Source of the DNA: Streptococcus suis
GTDB lineage: Bacteria > Bacillota > Bacilli > Lactobacillales > Streptococcaceae
NCBI RefSeq assembly: GCF_002964575.1
Contig: NZ_POQQ01000018.1
Coordinates: forward strand, 1-35,779
DNA length: 35,779 nucleotides
Direction: 5' to 3'
Shown: positions 1 to 7,893 of the stretch, piece after piece
Layout: every line of letters begins with the position of its first letter
How positions within the stretch are numbered: position 1 is the stretch's first letter
Notes under the pieces: generated by a model
What the model was told of the DNA's origin: nothing
Database searches by the model: none
Seen by the model: only the letters and a program-made list of their open reading frames with translations
Program-made: the position numbers and the translations under genes

Positions 1-614
1 TCGGTTTCTTGTAGGAGTTGGTTTAGTCCCTCGCTAGTGAGGCATTCTTCCTTGGACAAGGCAGTATTCACCCCTTCTTGAACTAGCTTGTCATAAAGGG
101 CAGAAATGTTTCCGTTCAAGGCATCTTCATAGCGTTCAACGGCCTTTTTCCACGTGAAAGAATACTTGTTGGCATCAGCTTCTACCTTGGTCCCGTCAAT
201 GAAGAGGGCCTCATCTTCAATCAATCCATTCTCTCTGAGGAGGAGAGTGAAGTAGATGAAGGCAGTTTTGATGAGCTGATTGGCGTGTGTGCTAGCCCGA
301 AAACTGTTTATGGTCCGATAACAGACATAGGTATCCTGACTCAGCCATTTCATAGGAATAACTTCTTCATTCATTTGAACGATTTTCCGACCAGAGAATA
401 CCTGACGAGCGTAGGCAAACAGGGTCATTTTAAGCAACATAGCTGGATGAAAGGCTGGACGACCAGTATGGGAAGTTTCTTCCAATAGAACGGATTGAGG
501 AATAGTATCCACAAACTGACTAATCAGACGAGCCTCATGCGTTGCAGGTAAGTCCCAAGCAATATTTAATTCCAAACTAAGCTGATTTGTGTTATACTGT
601 TTATACATTTTCAT
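1..614 (-). CDS. IS1182-family transposase, N-terminal part
   Basis: The minus strand from 614 encodes MKMYKQYNTNQLSLELNIAW and stays open to the window edge (about 204 codons). It contains the N-terminal domain typical of IS1182/IS5-type transposases (DUF772-like: TGRPAFHPAMLLKMTLFAYA, then CYRTINSFR) and the first part of the catalytic region (LFIDGTKVEADANKYSF, with the probable first catalytic Asp). It is cut by the window, so whether the full gene is intact cannot be judged. No frameshift is visible in this part. The ATG at 614 is used because the right copy starts with the same codons; a second in-frame ATG lies at 608. Confidence 0.85.
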   Translation of the reverse strand, partial: MKMYKQYNTNQLSLELNIAWDLPATHEARLISQFVDTIPQSVLLEETSHTGRPAFHPAMLLKMTLFAYARQVFSGRKIVQMNEEVIPMKWLSQDTYVCYRTINSFRASTHANQLIKTAFIYFTLLLRENGLIEDEALFIDGTKVEADANKYSFTWKKAVERYEDALNGNISALYDKLVQEGVNTALSKEECLTSEGLNQLLQET

Positions 615-662
615 GCCTTTCTAGTTGTTTTGTGGTTATTATAATTATAAAGCATGAAATGG

Positions 663-697
663 AAAACGAGCAACTCCTAATTGGAATTGCTCGTTTT
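663..697. terminator. Hairpin inside the IS1182 5' end
   Basis: AAAACGAGCAA pairs with TTGCTCGTTTT across a short AT-rich loop, with T-runs on both strands. It sits between the IS end and the transposase promoter, where it should block read-through from outside into the transposase. The same hairpin is in the right copy (35679-35713). Confidence 0.6.
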
Positions 698-742
698 TTA
701 TGTATGAGCGGCTAGTTTTTGCCCAGCCTCTCTTTATTCATC

Positions 743-750
743 AAAAAAAG
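743..750 (+). repeat. 8-bp target site duplication of the ISL3 element, left
   Basis: AAAAAAAG directly abuts the left terminal repeat and is repeated exactly at the right end (2166-2173). Eight bases is the usual duplication length for the ISL3 family. Confidence 0.85.
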
Positions 751-784
751 GGCTCTTTGTCAACTGTAGTGGGTAGATGAAAAG

Positions 785-2041
785 CTAACATCTAGAGAGG
801 ACGAAATTCGTTCTCTCTTTTTTTATGTTTAAGGCAATCAAAATTCGTTTCTTAAAGTTTTCAAAGTTCCTGAAACCAAAGGCATTTCTCTTAATGACTT
901 TGATGAGGTTGTTGGTAGCTTCCAGTTTGGCGTTGGAATAAGGCAATTCCAGGGCATTCAAAACCTTTTCTTTATCCTTTAGAAATGTCTTAAATACCGT
1001 ATGGAAAATAGGATCAATAGTGGCTAATTCCTGTTCGATGAGGTCAAAGAAATGGTCTGAGTTCTTCTTTTGGAAGTGGAATAAGAGAAGTTGATAGAGT
1101 TCATAGTGCTGTCGGAGTTCATCTGAGTAGGATAGGAGTTTTTCTAGAATTTCCTTGTTAGTCAAATGCATTCGAAACATAGGGCGATAAAATCGTTTAT
1201 CGTTGATTTTACAGCTGTCTTGTTGTATCAATTTCCAGTAGTGTTTCAAGGCACGGTATTCCGGCGATTTTCTATCGAGTTGGTTCATAATTTGAATACG
1301 GATACGGTTCATAGCACGACTAAGGTGTTGCACGATATGAAAGCGATCCAGAACAATCTTGGCGTTTGGAAATAGTTGTCTAGCCAATTTGTAGTATGGA
1401 CTAAACATATCCATGGTAATGACTTTGACCCGATTTCTAACCTTTCTAGGATAGCGCAGAAAGTGGTTTCGAATGGTTGCTTGAGTTCTTCCGTCCAGAA
1501 TGGTTATGACATTCAGGGAGTTGAAATCTTGTGCGATAAAGCTCATCTTCCCCTTCTTGAAGGCATACTCGTCCCAGGACATGACTTCTGGAAGCTTGTT
1601 CCAATCCGTTTCAAATTTGAATTCATTTAGTTTTCGAATAACTGATGATGTTGAGATGGATAGCCTGTGTGCGATATGTGTCATTGCTTGATTTTCGATG
1701 AGTAATTGAGCGATTTTCTGGTTAACTGCGACAGCGATTTGATGGTGCTTCTTGACAAGAGGAGTTTCAGCGACAGCCATTTTCCCACATTCTTTGCACT
1801 TGAAACGACGTTTTCTGAGGCGGATAAGTAAGGGATAGCCAGCTGTTTCTAAGTAGGGGATTTTAGAGGCTTTCTGGAAATCGTATTTTGCCATTTGTCC
1901 CGTGCATTTTGGGCATTTAGGGGCTGTGTAATCCAAGTGACCGTGGAGTTCTAAGTGAGTTCCCAGGTCATATTCATTAGAGATAGTAATATTTTTGTCT
2001 TTAATTCTGAGAAAATTTGTGATAAGATTTAGTTGTTCCAT
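785..2041 (-). CDS. ISL3-family transposase
   Basis: This 418-residue protein catalyses movement of the surrounding element by a DDE mechanism. The N-terminus has a zinc-binding region with CxxC pairs (PKCTGQM, then FKCKECGKM around residues 78-87), followed by a helix-turn-helix segment (MTHIAHRLSISTSSVIRKL). Candidate catalytic acids are the Asp in MSWDEYAFKKGK, the Asp in VITMDMFSPYYK or LDRFHIVQHL, and the Glu in NAKLEATNNLIKVIKRNAFG. The reading frame is uninterrupted and of normal family length, and both IS ends are intact, so the element may still be active. It is transcribed toward the IS1182 copy, away from pgm. Confidence 0.95.
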   Translation of the reverse strand: MEQLNLITNFLRIKDKNITISNEYDLGTHLELHGHLDYTAPKCPKCTGQMAKYDFQKASKIPYLETAGYPLLIRLRKRRFKCKECGKMAVAETPLVKKHHQIAVAVNQKIAQLLIENQAMTHIAHRLSISTSSVIRKLNEFKFETDWNKLPEVMSWDEYAFKKGKMSFIAQDFNSLNVITILDGRTQATIRNHFLRYPRKVRNRVKVITMDMFSPYYKLARQLFPNAKIVLDRFHIVQHLSRAMNRIRIQIMNQLDRKSPEYRALKHYWKLIQQDSCKINDKRFYRPMFRMHLTNKEILEKLLSYSDELRQHYELYQLLLFHFQKKNSDHFFDLIEQELATIDPIFHTVFKTFLKDKEKVLNALELPYSNAKLEATNNLIKVIKRNAFGFRNFENFKKRILIALNIKKERTNFVLSRC

Positions 2042-2115
2042 ATGAGTCTTTCTAATGAGTTGTTTAGTCGCTTTTCATTATAGGTCATATGGGACTTTTT
2101 TTCTATACTCAAAAA

Positions 2116-2165
2116 GGCTCCATAATCTCTACAGTGGTTTTACCCACTACAGAAATTATAGAGCC
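2116..2165. repeat. Palindrome at the right end of the ISL3 element
   Basis: GGCTCCATAATCTCTACAGT (from 2116) is an imperfect inverted copy of the terminal repeat at 2142-2165, separated by a few T residues. The IS end can thus fold into a hairpin of about 22 bp, which may limit read-through into the transposase or serve in end recognition. Confidence 0.7.
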
Positions 2166-2173
2166 AAAAAAAG
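2166..2173 (+). repeat. 8-bp target site duplication of the ISL3 element, right
   Basis: AAAAAAAG is the exact partner of 743-750. It is also the (minus-strand) T-run of the pgm terminator, so the insertion duplicated part of that terminator and left it functional. Confidence 0.85.
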
Positions 2174-2196
2174 AGCCGCGGTGTGCGACTCTTTTT
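2166..2196 (-). terminator. Rho-independent terminator of pgm
   Basis: On the minus strand AGAGTCGC pairs with GCGGCTCT (one G-U pair) over a short loop and is followed by seven T. It lies 12 bases after the pgm stop codon. Confidence 0.85.
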
Positions 2197-2208
2197 GATT
2201 TCCAATTC

Positions 2209-3927
2209 TTACCCAACAAATTCGTTGATTTCTTTTTCGATGTTGGCGATTTTTTCTTCTGCTTCAGCAAGGGTTTCACCAACCGTTGCAATGTAGAATT
2301 TGATTTTTGGTTCTGTTCCTGAAGGACGAACGGCAAACCAAGAATCATCTGCCAAGGTGTATTTCAAGACATCTGATGGAGGAGTAGTGAGTTTTTCAAC
2401 GTTTCCATCTTTATCTGTTTTGGTTTGAAGGGCAAAGTCTTCAAAGACTGCGATGTCAGTTGCGTTGAATTGTGCTGGTGAGTTATCGCGGAACTTAGCC
2501 ATTATTGCCTTGATTTGTTCTGCACCGTCTTTGCCAGAAAGGGTAACAGAGATTGTTTTCTCAGCAAAGTAGCCGTATTCTTTGAAGATTTCATCGATAC
2601 CGTCAGCCAAGGTCATGCCACGTGAACGGTAGTAGGCAGCAATTTCAGCAACCATAAGCACAGCCTGGATAGCATCCTTGTCACGCACGAATGGTTTGAT
2701 GAGGTAGCCGAAGCTTTCTTCAAAACCAAACATGTAAGTATGGTTGTGTTTTTCTTCGAACTCTTGGATTTTCTCAGCGATGAATTTGAAACCAGTCAAG
2801 ACATTGAACATGGTAGCGCCGTAGCTTTCAGCAATCTTAGTTACCAACTCAGTGGATACGATTGACTTAGCAAGGGCAGCGTTTGCAGGAAGTGTACCTG
2901 CTTGCTTGTGGGCTTCAAGGATGTACTTAGCAATGATAGCACCGATTTGGTTACCAGAGAGGTTCCAGTAAGAACCGTCTGCTTGACGAACTTCAACACC
3001 AACACGGTCAGCATCTGGGTCAGTTGCAAGAAGAACATCTGCACCGACTTCACGGCCCAATTCTTCCGCAAGGGCAAAAGCAGCTTGGCTTTCTGGGTTT
3101 GGTGAAGCGACAGTAGAGAAGTCAGGGTCAGCAGTTGCCTGTGCTTCCACAACTTGAACAGACTCAAAGCCAGCCTGTGCAAGGGCACGACGAGCCAACA
3201 TTTCACCCGTACCATGAAGTGGTGTGTAGACAATCTTCATGTCTTTACCGTATTCCGCAATCAGTTCAGGGTTGATGTTGAGGTCTTTGAGTTCTTCAAG
3301 ATACTTAACATCAGTTTCTTCGCCAAGAACTGTAATCAAGCCATTTTCCTTACTTGCTTCAAGGTCAGCCAATTCAACTGCAAATGGATTGTCAATGGCG
3401 CGGATGAAGTTGGTCAATGCATCTGCATCAGCTGGTGGCATTTGTCCGCCGTCTTCACCGTAAACCTTGTAGCCGTTAAATTCTTTAGGGTTGTGGCTGG
3501 CAGTCACCATGATACCTGCGATGGCATTGTAATGACGAACTGCAAATGACAACTCAGGAGTTGGACGAAGGCTTTCAAATACATAGGATTTGATGCCATG
3601 CGCTGCCAAAACTTGAGCTGATTCAAAGGCAAATTCTGGAGAGAAGTGACGTGAGTCGTAAGCGATGGCAACACCACGTTTTTTAGCTTCTTCACCCTTT
3701 GATTCTACCAATTTTGCCAAACCTTCTGTAGCTTGACGAACGACGAATACGTTGATACGGTTAGTACCCGCACCAATATAACCACGCATTCCCGCTGTAC
3801 CAAATTCAAGGTTTGTATAGAAGGCATCTTCTTTGGTTTTTTCATCCATTGCGACTAATTCTTCACGCAAGTAATCTGGAAGGTCCGCAAAGTCGAGCCA
3901 TGTCTGATAGTTTTCTTGATAAGTCAT
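2209..3927 (-). CDS. pgm: Phosphoglucomutase (alpha-D-phosphohexomutase family)
   Basis: It interconverts glucose-6-phosphate and glucose-1-phosphate in the cytoplasm, feeding UDP-glucose, capsule and cell-wall polysaccharide synthesis. The protein has 572 residues, the usual length in streptococci. All four family signatures are visible: the phosphoserine loop TASHNP (Ser144), the Mg site DPDADR (303-308), the sugar loop FGFEESFG, and the C-terminal phosphate loop RPSGTEPKIKFY. The start at 3927 (MTYQENYQTW) is chosen because AAGGAG lies at 3935-3940; the frame is open further upstream, but that would run through the promoter. It has its own extended -10 promoter and its own terminator, and is separated from the upstream panT by a terminator, so it is probably monocistronic. 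Confidence 0.95.
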   Translation of the reverse strand: MTYQENYQTWLDFADLPDYLREELVAMDEKTKEDAFYTNLEFGTAGMRGYIGAGTNRINVFVVRQATEGLAKLVESKGEEAKKRGVAIAYDSRHFSPEFAFESAQVLAAHGIKSYVFESLRPTPELSFAVRHYNAIAGIMVTASHNPKEFNGYKVYGEDGGQMPPADADALTNFIRAIDNPFAVELADLEASKENGLITVLGEETDVKYLEELKDLNINPELIAEYGKDMKIVYTPLHGTGEMLARRALAQAGFESVQVVEAQATADPDFSTVASPNPESQAAFALAEELGREVGADVLLATDPDADRVGVEVRQADGSYWNLSGNQIGAIIAKYILEAHKQAGTLPANAALAKSIVSTELVTKIAESYGATMFNVLTGFKFIAEKIQEFEEKHNHTYMFGFEESFGYLIKPFVRDKDAIQAVLMVAEIAAYYRSRGMTLADGIDEIFKEYGYFAEKTISVTLSGKDGAEQIKAIMAKFRDNSPAQFNATDIAVFEDFALQTKTDKDGNVEKLTTPPSDVLKYTLADDSWFAVRPSGTEPKIKFYIATVGETLAEAEEKIANIEKEINEFVG

Positions 3928-3951
3928 CGCATATCTCCTTAAAATTTTTCT

Positions 3952-3973
3952 ATTAAACGCTTTCATTATACCA
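3952..3973 (-). promoter_or_regulatory. pgm promoter (extended -10) with overlapping cre-like site
   Basis: On the minus strand TGGTATAAT (3965-3973) forms an extended -10. Immediately downstream TGAAAGCGTTTAAT (3952-3965) matches 12 of 14 positions of the CcpA operator consensus TGWAANCGNTNWCA, with the last two bases off. This suggests catabolite control of pgm. The -35 is not convincing. Confidence 0.5.
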
Positions 3974-3982
3974 TGTTTGAAA

Positions 3983-4009
3983 AGAAAAATCACGCTTTCA
4001 CGTGATTTT
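3983..4009 (-). terminator. Rho-independent terminator after panT
   Basis: AAAATCACG and CGTGATTTTT pair around TGAAAG on the minus strand, followed by CTTTTC. It lies 8 bases beyond the panT stop and separates the CoA operon from pgm. Confidence 0.8.
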
Positions 4010-4016
4010 CTGATAT

Positions 4017-4586
4017 TTATTTTTTAACTTTCTGTAAAACCGGAACAATTGCAAGGGTTAGAATAGTTGCAATGATCATTTCAGCGATAGAATTAACAGA
4101 GACGATGGCTGCTAAAACAGCTTGAATATCTCCCTTGAAGACCCCACCGAAGAAGAAGAAAATTCCGGAAAGTACGAAGATGGTGTTGGTGAGTGTACCA
4201 GTTAAACCAGCGAGTGCAAGACCTTCTTTATTTTGCCACAATTTGTAGATAAAGTAAGGGGCAACTCCAATTAAAATCCGTGGTATAAGAGCAATGATGA
4301 CAGAGTAAATGTTTCCGTTTTCAACAAAAGGAGAGAAGACATAGCTTAAGGGAGAGAGAATAATACTGTTACGGATGATACTCATTATCCCCATAAATCC
4401 ACCCAACTGGGCACCAATCCGAGGACCATAAATAATGCTGGCAATGATCACAGGAATGTGGGTAATGGTTGGTTTGACAGGGAGGACAAAGGCAGCAAAG
4501 ATAGCCTGACTGATGGTTTCAATAACGACCATAACAGCAATAAAAATAGCTAGGGTTGCGACTTGGTTGGCTTTGTTAGTTTTCAT
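4017..4586 (-). CDS. panT: ECF transporter S component, probably for pantothenate (PanT)
   Basis: A 189-residue hydrophobic protein with about five to six membrane segments. It looks like the substrate-binding S subunit of energy-coupling-factor vitamin transporters (small size, and features such as KPTITHIPVIIASIIYGPRIGA and a C-terminal amphipathic end). Such subunits need the shared EcfT/EcfA module, which is not in this window. The start codon lies 11 bases inside the end of coaC, indicating translational coupling. Linkage to coaB and coaC is the basis for the pantothenate assignment: the operon would import pantothenate and carry it toward phosphopantetheine. The S-component class is fairly sure; the substrate is inferred from context and from the known coaBC-linked PanT families in Firmicutes. 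Confidence 0.75.
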   Translation of the reverse strand: MKTNKANQVATLAIFIAVMVVIETISQAIFAAFVLPVKPTITHIPVIIASIIYGPRIGAQLGGFMGIMSIIRNSIILSPLSYVFSPFVENGNIYSVIIALIPRILIGVAPYFIYKLWQNKEGLALAGLTGTLTNTIFVLSGIFFFFGGVFKGDIQAVLAAIVSVNSIAEMIIATILTLAIVPVLQKVKK

Positions 4587-5121
4587 TCAGTGTAGAACTC
4601 ACTTTCTCTAATATAATCTCAATTTCAGCAAGGGCCCCTGTTCCAAAATCGCCACAAGCAAGAAGGGCTTCGCGTGGTTTGATTTCCTCAAAGCCGTATT
4701 CAGCTAGGGTTTTGAGATTTTTCTGTGTAGCAGGATTTAGGTACATATTGGTATTCATGGCAGGGGCAACAAGTTTTTTGGTCCCAAGGGGTAGGGCCAG
4801 AGCTGTTGCGGTAACCATATTATCTGCCAAACCATGTGCCAATTTCGCGATGGTATTGGCAGAAGCAGGTGCCACGATGAAGAGATCTGTCGCCTTAGCA
4901 ATATCAATATGCTTGATAGAGCTAGGATTTTCTTCAAACATAACATCTGTGTGGACCAGATTTTTTGACAAGGATTGGAAGGTTAAGGGAGTTATAAAGT
5001 CCATAGCAGAGCGGCTCATGAGGACGGTTACCTGATGACCATGTTTGGTTAATTGACTGGTTAAATCAGCAGCCTTGTAGGCGGAAATGGAGCCAGTTAC
5101 AGCCAGAGTAATGTTAGCCAT
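4576..5121 (-). CDS. coaC: Phosphopantothenoylcysteine decarboxylase
   Basis: A cytoplasmic flavin enzyme that decarboxylates 4'-phosphopantothenoyl-cysteine to 4'-phosphopantetheine in CoA synthesis. The 181-residue protein shows the HFCD flavoprotein fold start (MANITLAVTGSISAYKAADL), the catalytic His71 in SIKHIDIAKATD, the substrate-clamp motif PAMNTNMY (120-127), and the conserved Cys156 in ALLACGDFGTGALAE. The start at 5121 is preceded by AAGGAG and overlaps the last 8 bases of coaB (ATGGCTAA). The frame extends 14 codons further upstream inside coaB, but without family homology. As in other streptococci, decarboxylase and synthetase are separate proteins rather than a CoaBC fusion. Confidence 0.93.
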   Translation of the reverse strand: MANITLAVTGSISAYKAADLTSQLTKHGHQVTVLMSRSAMDFITPLTFQSLSKNLVHTDVMFEENPSSIKHIDIAKATDLFIVAPASANTIAKLAHGLADNMVTATALALPLGTKKLVAPAMNTNMYLNPATQKNLKTLAEYGFEEIKPREALLACGDFGTGALAEIEIILEKVSSTLNEN

Positions 5122-5809
5122 GTTTTTCTCCTTTTTCGAGAGTTTCCAAAATAAGCTGGGCAATTTCTTCTTTCGTCTGAGCTTGAACTTCGGAAGTCTT
5201 GTCTACTAAATAGGCGATGTGTTGATTACCTTTGATATCTGTCAAGTCATTAGCAAGGATATAATCTGCACCATTGCGTTCAATGCTTTGGCGGGCAACA
5301 GCAAATAATTCTTCTTTTGGAACATCAACCAAGAGTTTAAATCCGATGAGCTGGATAGCTGGATTCCATTTTTTGACAAAGGAAATAACCTTAGGTGTTT
5401 TTTTGAGGAAAAGGACTTGGTAGTCATCCTTGGAAGAAATCTTGCTCTCAGCATTTTTCTTATCCAATAAGCTAGTAATATCTTCGGTTGCCTGAACCTC
5501 ATCCAAGCCAGTCATGTAAACAGGTGTATAATCCGATACGGCCATGCTATGGATAAGGGCATGGTGGGTCTTGACCAAGGGTTCTAAAGTTGATTTTAAA
5601 CTTTCAACATTTGTAATTTCGATAATGGTTAAATTCTTCTGTGGTTCAGGTTTAATAGCCTGCTTGGTAGTGACAAGCGTGACTTCATGTCCAATCCTCA
5701 AAGCCTGTTCAGCAATGATTTTCCCAAGATTACCAGAGGCATGATTGGTAATGGCGCGGACTTGGTCGATGGCTTCACTTGTTCCACCTGATGTAATCAA
5801 TAGTTTCAT
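5114..5809 (-). CDS. coaB: Phosphopantothenate--cysteine ligase
   Basis: It joins 4'-phosphopantothenate to cysteine using a nucleotide triphosphate, the step before coaC. The 231-residue stand-alone protein begins MKLLITSGGTSEAIDQVRAI, the nucleotide-binding start typical of the separate streptococcal CoaB, followed by NHASGNLGK and, later, IHSMAVSDYTP and VLFLKKTPKVISFVK. An alternative ATG lies two codons upstream at 5815. No good ribosome binding site is seen for either, so the exact start is uncertain. First gene of the coaB-coaC-panT operon, with both junctions overlapping (8 and 11 bases). Confidence 0.9.
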   Translation of the reverse strand: MKLLITSGGTSEAIDQVRAITNHASGNLGKIIAEQALRIGHEVTLVTTKQAIKPEPQKNLTIIEITNVESLKSTLEPLVKTHHALIHSMAVSDYTPVYMTGLDEVQATEDITSLLDKKNAESKISSKDDYQVLFLKKTPKVISFVKKWNPAIQLIGFKLLVDVPKEELFAVARQSIERNGADYILANDLTDIKGNQHIAYLVDKTSEVQAQTKEEIAQLILETLEKGEKHG

Positions 5810-5929
5810 GTACATATTTTACTAGAATTTCCATTTTTCGTAAAGTTTCTGAGAAGGGATTTTCACAATCTTTTACCGATCATTTACATTCCCTAGATTA
5901 TTCTCGTATTCCAAGAGAGTGATTTATGA

Positions 5930-5993
5930 AAAACCGTACATTTGCTACGAATTTTTAGAAAATATGCGAAAAATATTTTTTATATGGTATAAT
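5930..5993 (+). promoter_or_regulatory. fhs promoter with candidate PurBox
   Basis: TGGTATAAT (5985-5993) is a consensus extended -10; no good -35 is seen. At 5930-5942 AAAACCGTACATT differs at one position from the lactococcal/streptococcal PurR box (AWWWCCGAACWWT as remembered). It sits about 60 bases before the likely transcription start, a position used by PurR acting as activator in lactococci. The promoter is well supported; the PurBox is tentative. Confidence 0.5.
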
Positions 5994-6023
5994 GTTTGTG
6001 AAAAATATGGAAAAGGAGCTACT

Positions 6024-7694
6024 ATGAAGACCGATATTGAAATCGCACAAAGTGTAGAATTAAAACCCATCACAGAAATCGTTGAAAAAGTTGGTATCAG
6101 CTTTGATGATATTGAACTTTATGGAAAGTACAAGGCAAAACTGTCTTTCGATAAAATCAATGCTGTTAAGGACAATGAACCAGGCAAGTTAATTTTGGTG
6201 ACAGCTATCAACCCAACACCTGCTGGTGAAGGTAAGTCAACTATTACGATCGGTTTGGCAGATGCACTCTCAAAAATCGGCAAGAAAACTATGATTGCCC
6301 TTCGTGAGCCTTCTTTGGGACCTGTCATGGGGATCAAAGGTGGAGCTGCAGGTGGTGGCTATGCTCAGGTCTTACCCATGGAAGACATCAATTTGCATTT
6401 TACAGGTGACATGCATGCTATTACCACGGCAAACAATGCTCTTTCAGCCTTGATTGATAACCACATCCACCAAGGAAATGCAGTCGGTATTGACCAACGC
6501 CGTATCATCTGGAAACGGGTTGTAGACCTCAACGACCGTGCGCTTCGCAAGGTAACAGTTGGCTTGGGAGGTCCGCTCAATGGCATTCCACGAGAAGATG
6601 GTTTTGACATTACCGTTGCTTCTGAAATCATGGCGATTTTGTGTTTGGCGACAGACATCAATGACTTGAAAGAACGTTTGGCCAATATTGTTATCGGTTA
6701 TCGTTTCGACCGCAGTCCTGTCTACGTGCGTGATTTGGCGGTGGAAGGTGCTTTGACCCTCATTTTGAAGGACGCTATCAAACCAAACCTTGTCCAAACC
6801 ATCTACGGCACGCCAGCCTTTGTCCATGGCGGTCCATTTGCTAACATTGCTCATGGCTGTAACTCAGTCCTCGCTACCACAACCGCTCTGCGATTGGCCG
6901 ACTATACCGTAACAGAAGCAGGATTCGGGGCTGACCTTGGAGCAGAGAAGTTCCTTGATATCAAGGTACCGAACCTGCCAAAAGCACCCGATGCAGTGGT
7001 CATTGTCGCAACACTTCGTGCCCTCAAGATGCATGGTGGTGTAGCCAAGACTGAATTGTCAACTGAAAATGTTGAGGCAGTAAAAGCTGGTTTTGCAAAC
7101 CTCAAACGCCACGTGGAAAATATCCAGAAGTATGGTATTCCAGCGGTGGTTGCTATCAACGAATTCGTCTCAGATACAGCTGATGAAATTGCCGTTCTGA
7201 AAGAACTTTGCGCTGAAATTGGCGTACCTGTCGAGTTGGCAAGTGTTTGGGCAAATGGTGCGGAAGGTGGTGTCGAACTGGCTGAAACAGTTGTTGCCAC
7301 CATTGAAAATCAAGCGGCCAATTACCAACGTCTTTACAAGGCTGAAGACAGCTTGGAAGAAAAAGTGACTAAGATTGTTACACAAATCTACGGTGGTAGA
7401 GGAGTTGTCTTTGAGAAGAAAGCTCGTAACCAGTTGGCTGAGTTTGCTAAGAATGGTTGGGACAAGTTGCCAGTCTGCATGGCCAAGACCCAATATAGCT
7501 TCTCAGATGATCAGTTTGCCCTTGGTGCACCAACAGGTTTTGACATTACAGTCCGTGAATTTGTGCCAAAATTAGGTGCAGGCTTTATCGTTGCCTTGAC
7601 TGGTGATGTCATGACCATGCCTGGTTTGCCAAAAGCTCCTGCTGCACTTAATATGGATGTGGCAGAAGATGGAACGGCTATTGGTTTGTTCTAG
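6024..7694 (+). CDS. fhs: Formate--tetrahydrofolate ligase
   Basis: It makes 10-formyl-tetrahydrofolate from formate, THF and ATP, supplying one-carbon units for purines and formyl-methionine. The 556-residue protein has the family ATP loop [10 protein letters not shown] (64-73), the region [26 protein letters not shown], and the C-terminal signature [17 protein letters not shown]. The start at 6024 ([10 protein letters not shown]) follows AAAGGAG by 6 bases. The frame stays open for 35 codons upstream, but those codons span the -10 box at 5988. It is monocistronic, with its own promoter and a strong terminator. Formate from pyruvate formate-lyase is a plausible substrate source. Confidence 0.96.
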   Translation: MKTDIEIAQSVELKPITEIVEKVGISFDDIELYGKYKAKLSFDKINAVKDNEPGKLILVTAINPTPAGEGKSTITIGLADALSKIGKKTMIALREPSLGPVMGIKGGAAGGGYAQVLPMEDINLHFTGDMHAITTANNALSALIDNHIHQGNAVGIDQRRIIWKRVVDLNDRALRKVTVGLGGPLNGIPREDGFDITVASEIMAILCLATDINDLKERLANIVIGYRFDRSPVYVRDLAVEGALTLILKDAIKPNLVQTIYGTPAFVHGGPFANIAHGCNSVLATTTALRLADYTVTEAGFGADLGAEKFLDIKVPNLPKAPDAVVIVATLRALKMHGGVAKTELSTENVEAVKAGFANLKRHVENIQKYGIPAVVAINEFVSDTADEIAVLKELCAEIGVPVELASVWANGAEGGVELAETVVATIENQAANYQRLYKAEDSLEEKVTKIVTQIYGGRGVVFEKKARNQLAEFAKNGWDKLPVCMAKTQYSFSDDQFALGAPTGFDITVREFVPKLGAGFIVALTGDVMTMPGLPKAPAALNMDVAEDGTAIGLF

Positions 7695-7738
7695 ATAGAA
7701 CAATAGAAGTTTATAAAAATAGGATTATCGGCAAGATA

Positions 7739-7784
7739 AAAAGCATAGACTCATCTTATTTACGAAAAATGAGTCTATGCTTTT
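7739..7784. terminator. Rho-independent terminator of fhs, probably bidirectional
   Basis: AAAAGCATAGACTCAT and ATGAGTCTATGCTTTT form a perfect 16-bp stem over a 14-base loop. It may also serve the DUF5648 gene converging from the other side. Sixteen bases (AGATAAAAAGCATAGA at 7734) recur in the terminator at 9291. Confidence 0.85.
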
Positions 7785-7893
7785 CTCTTTGTGTGAGTTT
7801 AGATACTCTTTATTTAGAGAAGTAGTCTGACTATTTGTAGAATGTGTCTCCTCAGTAATTTTTTGATTCTTAAAATGAATGTTCCATCTCTAC

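Larger units (their letters stand above)
1..731 (-). mobile_element. IS1182-family insertion sequence, left copy, cut by window edge
   Basis: The 5' part of an insertion sequence lies on the minus strand and runs out of the window at position 1. Its inner end is placed near 731, because sequence identity with the copy at the right edge (35644 onward) starts there (AGAGGCTGGGCAAAAAC). Upstream of the transposase both copies carry the same hairpin and promoter region, with only a few base differences. The outer end and any target duplication are outside the window. Only 11 bases separate this end from the target duplication of the ISL3 element, so two IS elements landed side by side downstream of pgm. 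Confidence 0.85.
751..2165 (-). mobile_element. Complete ISL3-family insertion sequence (1415 bp)
   Basis: The left end begins GGCTCTTTGTCAACTGTAGT and the reverse complement of the right end reads GGCTCTATAATTTCTGTAGT. The two termini are therefore imperfect inverted repeats sharing GGCTCT and CTGTAGTGGGT. An exact 8-bp direct repeat (AAAAAAAG) flanks the element, showing a simple transposition without later rearrangement. One intact transposase fills most of it. The target was the T-run of the pgm transcription terminator. The terminal repeats, 8-bp duplication and transposase type all agree with ISL3; the exact IS name would need a database. Confidence 0.93.

Noticed and set aside
2089..2348. 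Short open frames on both strands across the ISL3/pgm junction
   Set aside because: They overlap the IS palindrome, the pgm terminator and the 3' end of pgm in other frames, with no start signals.
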